A stretch of DNA of 64,000 nt, taken from assembly GCA_963682055.1 (NCBI GenBank), contig OY821746.1, forward strand, positions 29,702,481 through 29,766,480, in the 5' to 3' direction. Below are positions 60,412 to 64,000 of this stretch, one piece after another. The translations under genes were made by a program, and so were the position numbers. The notes beneath the pieces were generated by a model. The model made no database searches. It had not been told where the DNA came from and saw nothing but the letters and a program-made list of their open reading frames with translations. Numbering within the stretch: the stretch's first letter is position 1; every line of letters starts with the position of its first letter. The DNA comes from Primula veris. Lineage: Eukaryota > Streptophyta > Magnoliopsida > Ericales > Primulaceae.

Positions 60412-60926
60412 GATCGGACACTGAAATCCATAGACTTCTTCACGAAACTACTGTAATTCTCATTCCCAAATTTAAGAGCTGATGATTTATTAAGAGACTC
60501 GACATCAAACACCCTGTTTTAATTCTCAAAACTTTGAAAGTTTCCGTTGACTAAGTTGAGATCAAGACCTTTAGCCATTTTTCCATTACTTGACCCTTCA
60601 GGTACTTGAGAATTCAAGGAAGTAAGTTTGCAATTGAGGTGTATCTGCTTCTAAACTAGCCTATCTTAGATGATAATTTATTGTAGTTTAATTTACGACT
60701 ATTAGAGAATGTTCGGTTGTAAGGGACACCTGATCGATTTCTCTACTGTTAGTTCGGTTTCATTTTACAGGGTTTTAATTACCCTTTTTTATGTATGGTT
60801 CCGTCGATTCTAGTCCTTTGTAAAGAATACGGGGAATCCGTTTTTTATCTACTCAAATGAAATTTATTTATTTGCTTAAAAATAAGGTACTTGAGAATTA
60901 AGTGCAAACTTACTCGCTTGGGGTGT

Positions 60927-61582
60927 GTAATTTTGAGGAAAATTTGCGTTGTTTGCAAAAATAGAGTATCTAGCTTCTGGAGGAGAGAAACTACTACCAG
61001 TATTATCATTTATCCACTGTTTATTTTGGTAGTTACCATTTTCAATAGACACGTAACAGGGATATTTTACTCTACCATCTCGAGTACCTTGGTTGTTTGA
61101 TAAAGAATTACATCTAACAAAAACAGATTTTTTTCCCTTCCAATTTACTCATATTAGCACGGGCTTCACTGATACCCATCGGTTGTAATTGATCACTTAA
61201 TTTAACAGCTTTTGTTCAGAAAATTTGCTTTCTCATATTGTGACGTTCTACTGGATAGGAGAAAACAATTATAGAAAGCAAATTTTCTAAACAACAACTG
61301 TTAAATTAAGTGATCAATTAGAACCAATGAATATCAATGAAGCCCGTGCTAATATGAGTAATTGGAAGGGGGAAAATCTGCTTTTGTTAGATGTAATTCT
61401 TTGTCAAACAACCAAGGTACTTGAGTTGGTATAGAGTAAATTATCCTGGTTACGTGTTTATTGGAAATGGTAATTAGCAAAATAAACAGTGGAGAAATGA
61501 TAATACTGGTAGTAGTTTCTCTCCTCCAGAAGCTCGGTATTCTATTTTTGCAAACAAACAAATTTTCCTCAAAATCACAAGA
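60927..61582. repeat. EMF1 hairpin A, third copy
   Basis: Arms about 60,927-61,234 and 61,272-61,582. Both arms carry substitutions relative to X, but the stem is still long and well matched. Confidence 0.85.
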
Positions 61583-61731
61583 ACGAAATAATGGGAAAAT
61601 AAAATTTGAGTTGACGGGTGCAACTAGAATGCATGGGAATGGGTTACTTAAATTTAAGTAATCCATTCCCATGCATTCTAGTTCCACCCATCGACTCGAA
61701 TTTTCTTTTCCCGTTATTTCGTTCTTGTATA
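61575..61731. repeat. EMF1 palindrome B, third copy
   Basis: Centred between 61,652 and 61,653. The arms here are slightly better matched than in X (GCATGGGAATGG in both). Confidence 0.87.
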
Positions 61732-62398
61732 ACAAATTCCTTTCGTACTCCTCTAAGCGCCTTTCGTAGCTGATGCTTGGCCATAAGTTCAGCTATTTCC
61801 ATCGCATCGTCAACTCCTTTGTTTTGATATTTGTTTCTGGGTTTGCTGTTGAGAACTTGAGATTAGCAGAAAGATTCTGAAAAAGGTAAAACGTAACTTA
61901 TTAATCTCCGACTACCTTCAACACTGAAGGAAAGAAATGTAAGGTATAAACATGGTTTCAACGAAAATAACTTGCAAATTTTTCTGTGGTGTTATTAGTT
62001 ATTACAACTTTATCATATGTCACAACCAAATCATGAGTCGACAAAAATCACTCATGAAAGCATTGTTCCCTGAAACAAAAACTGTTAAAACAAAAATTAA
62101 TGTCCATCGGAACTCCAGGAAACTGCATATCTGCTGTTGTAATATGTTGTTTTACAACAAGTCCTAGACCATATATTGACTAGTCTAGATTCTAGAATGG
62201 TAGAAGTATGAAATATATCGAGGGAGAGAGTTTTTCAATCAATAAAATATTTATTTATTTATGGATTAGTGACAAAATGGACATTATAAAATGTTGTAGA
62301 AATGTAGTAAATACGATATCCTCCTTATACGTGATATAGATAGAGTAACGGATAGAAACCCAAAAAGTTCTACAACAAATAATAAACCTGGAATAGAC

Positions 62399-62862
62399 GG
62401 TAAGAATTAATCCCATTACTAAGAGTTACAATACATAAATTCTTGTTCATTAGTTTGGTCTTTTGACATTCATAGGTTAAAATGTTTATGACTTAGTGGT
62501 AATGAATGGTGAGTTACAAACTTTCATGTCTTGACATTATGGATGGTTAAGATTGATTCTACCATGATGGATAGTTGAGATCGGAAAGTGTTTTCATGAG
62601 GTTGAGTCCTCTCCCCATCTATATAAAGGACTCAAATCCATCACTTTTAGACACACAAAAATTATAAGAAATCGCATATGTAAGGGGGAGAAACTCAACA
62701 ATCAAGTCCGTGTTCAAGTCCCGAGCTCACAAGCATTCCCATGGCTCAATGTATGCGTTTCGACATACTTTTCGTAACGTTAAATGTATGATCATCATGT
62801 AGGAATAAGATCCTAACTTATTATGTTTGTAACATAATTATATAAGTTATAATAGACCGACA
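62399..62862 (+). repeat. 5' LTR (464 bp, approximate start)
   Basis: Right end fixed by CA plus the primer-binding site. Left end inferred from the loss of X/Y homology. Contains a TATA box and a downstream transcribed-leader-like ACACACAAAA. Confidence 0.55.
62621..62627 (+). promoter_or_regulatory. LTR TATA box
   Basis: ATATAAA within CTATATAAAGGACTC, about 240 bp before the LTR end, the usual place for an LTR promoter. Confidence 0.45.
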
Positions 62863-62864
62863 TT

Positions 62865-62877
62865 TGGTATCAAGAGC
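62865..62877 (+). other. Primer-binding site (tRNA-iMet type)
   Basis: TGGTATCAAGAGC matches the common TGGTATCAGAGC site with one inserted A, two bases after the LTR. Confidence 0.65.
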
Positions 62878-64000
62878 ATAAGTTATTTTTGCATGATGTT
62901 CTACATAGTTATATATGTATAGAAATGGTTCATAGAATTTGTAACTACTAGAACGTAAATCACAGTGAGGCATATATTGAGATTTACATATATTATTTGT
63001 ATGATAACATGAATATCAGAAATGCTACATTTAATTTATGATAGTTATACATAAGTATATTATGAACCTAGTTTGTTTTTCAAGTTTTGTATGCAAGTTT
63101 TTTTTTTTTAACGTGTTGGTTACAGTACTACATGGTTAGAACACAATAAGAAGTTGTTAAATGCCCTCTGAAAGTTTTAGCTAATATTTAAACCAAATTC
63201 ATTCACTTCTATGATTTACTAAAGGCTTAATTTGATTAAAGGGTTGGCTAGTATGACACACATATAAAGTTTCATGACCGTGTATTGTTGTCTTGTAAAA
63301 TTAAATGTAATCCACATACTTGATAAGAACTGTTACAGGCTTTTTGTCATTCAATGGATGAATTACTATCCACATTCTTGATGGATGATGGTTATTGATG
63401 TTAGTCAAGTTCTTTTAACTGTATATGTTACAATTTTAAGTTATAAATACAAAAGGCTACTTATTATACATCAATGTTTATTTGAATATCATTCTAGTTG
63501 ATATATGACGTTTCTACTGGGGTAGAATTATATAATGTAAATCAAATTGGTTGCTTAAACAACATTAAGATAGGAGGTCACGAATATTTAATACAAGTTT
63601 TATTCGTCGAAACGGGTTTACATGTAACTCATTTGATTTGAAATGTGCATATAAGAAAATTGTTAATACTACAATTATGTAAATGTAGTTAAAAGCTTAC
63701 AAACAAGTTTAGACTCACATTAAGGTTTGAAAATTATAAATTTTTCCCGAATAGGCTCACCTAGTATGATGCGATGGCAAGGCAAGATTTCGGCTGATAC
63801 TTGGTATTTTAGTAAGGGCGGTTTTTAAGCAGCCTAAGCTGCACCAACCCTCACCCTCTCTTACCTGGTCGGATCATGTTAGAGCTACCGAAAGGGTTAG
63901 AGTATGAAATACTTTTTCCGTTTGTGTTTCTATACTTATGTTCGTTTGTTAATATTTAAAAGTTAGATCAAACACAACACATGCTTTGATCCGTATTGAA

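Larger units (their letters stand above)
60413..61875 (-). pseudogene. EMF1: EMF1-like pseudogene, third (Y) copy, foldback missing
   Basis: Contains the MEIAELMAKHQ region (about 61,770-61,815), palindrome B, hairpin A, the retroposed insert with 14-bp direct repeats (60,601-60,614 and 60,887-60,900), and the KMAKGLDLNLVNG...FVKKSMDFSVRS segment. It stops at the microsatellite. The DVGVDS...TIPAMQL module and the foldback found in X are absent. Confidence 0.82.
46156..62398. repeat. Older duplication unit Y (L_Y + R_Y)
   Basis: Y is the diverged paralogue of 3,583-18,657. Its L half is almost identical to 23,823-33,250. Its R half (55,605-62,398) is visibly diverged from both R_X copies. 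R_Y has about 260 bp deleted from the gag region and lacks the EMF1 foldback. It carries about 150 bp near 56,813-56,963 that R_X lacks. Its right edge coincides with the start of an LTR at 62,399. Confidence 0.85.
62399..64000 (+). mobile_element. LTR retrotransposon, 5' part only (non-autonomous type?)
   Basis: A probable LTR (62,399-62,862) ends in CA and is followed two bases later by TGGTATCAAGAGC (62,865-62,877), an initiator-Met-type primer-binding site. The following 1.1 kb has no gag or pol motif in any frame. The element is therefore either a large non-coding (LARD-like) element or a decayed one. No second LTR lies inside the window. The LTR start GGTAAGAATT lacks a clean TG and coincides with the end of unit Y. 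Confidence 0.6.

Noticed and set aside
10831..62398. CRISPR-like array or satellite centromere from the long-range periodicity
   Set aside because: Repeat units are 22 kb segmental copies containing genes and TEs. No short direct-repeat/spacer pattern or short satellite monomer is present.
62700..62730. tRNA-like T-arm (GTTCAAGTCCC)
   Set aside because: No acceptor stem, anticodon arm or D-arm could be placed around it; it lies inside an LTR.

Overview
The window looks like gene-poor, AT-rich nuclear DNA of a flowering plant, most likely a eudicot. I see no intact protein-coding gene and no bacterial-style operon. Everything recognisable is a broken copy of a host plant gene, a transposable element, a microsatellite or a segmental duplication. 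The host-gene relics are an abscisic-acid receptor of the PYR/PYL/RCAR family, the DEAH-box splicing ATPase PRP16, and the floral repressor EMBRYONIC FLOWER 1 (EMF1). The species cannot be named from this evidence.

Layout. 1-3.6 kb holds an old 2.1 kb imperfect palindrome and otherwise featureless DNA. From 3,583 to 62,398 the window is one nested tandem array. An older duplication made two diverged units, X (3,583-18,657) and Y (46,156-62,398), separated by a spacer M (18,658-23,822). One unequal crossover between X and Y then produced the present order L_X R_X M L_Y | R_X M L_Y R_Y. The result is two almost identical direct repeats of about 22.3 kb (10,935-33,250 and 33,251-55,604). Lineage-specific differences place the crossover in about 53 bp near 33,251-33,303. 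After 62,399 comes the left part of an LTR retrotransposon that runs past the window end.

Each L half (3.6-10.9, 23.8-33.2 and 46.2-55.6 kb) carries a PRP16 pseudogene on the minus strand, broken by one MITE and flanked by another, then a degenerate minisatellite and non-coding DNA. The Y-type L halves also carry a 1.03 kb foldback element, a LINE RNase H fragment and a 1.09 kb indel that X lacks. Each R half (10.9-18.7, 33.3-41.0 and 55.6-62.4 kb) carries a PYL retropseudogene with poly(A) tail and 12-bp target-site duplication, a non-autonomous gag-protease LTR element inside a TA microsatellite, and an EMF1 pseudogene.

The EMF1 relic is the most interesting locus. Parts of it are present as inverted duplications that can fold into long hairpins (about 305-bp arms, about 78-bp arms and, in two copies, about 350-bp arms). 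It is therefore a candidate source of small RNAs against the functional EMF1 gene. That function is inference; the inverted repeats are directly visible. Spacer M contains a chimeric 102-codon ORF joining antisense PRP16 to EMF1 sequence.
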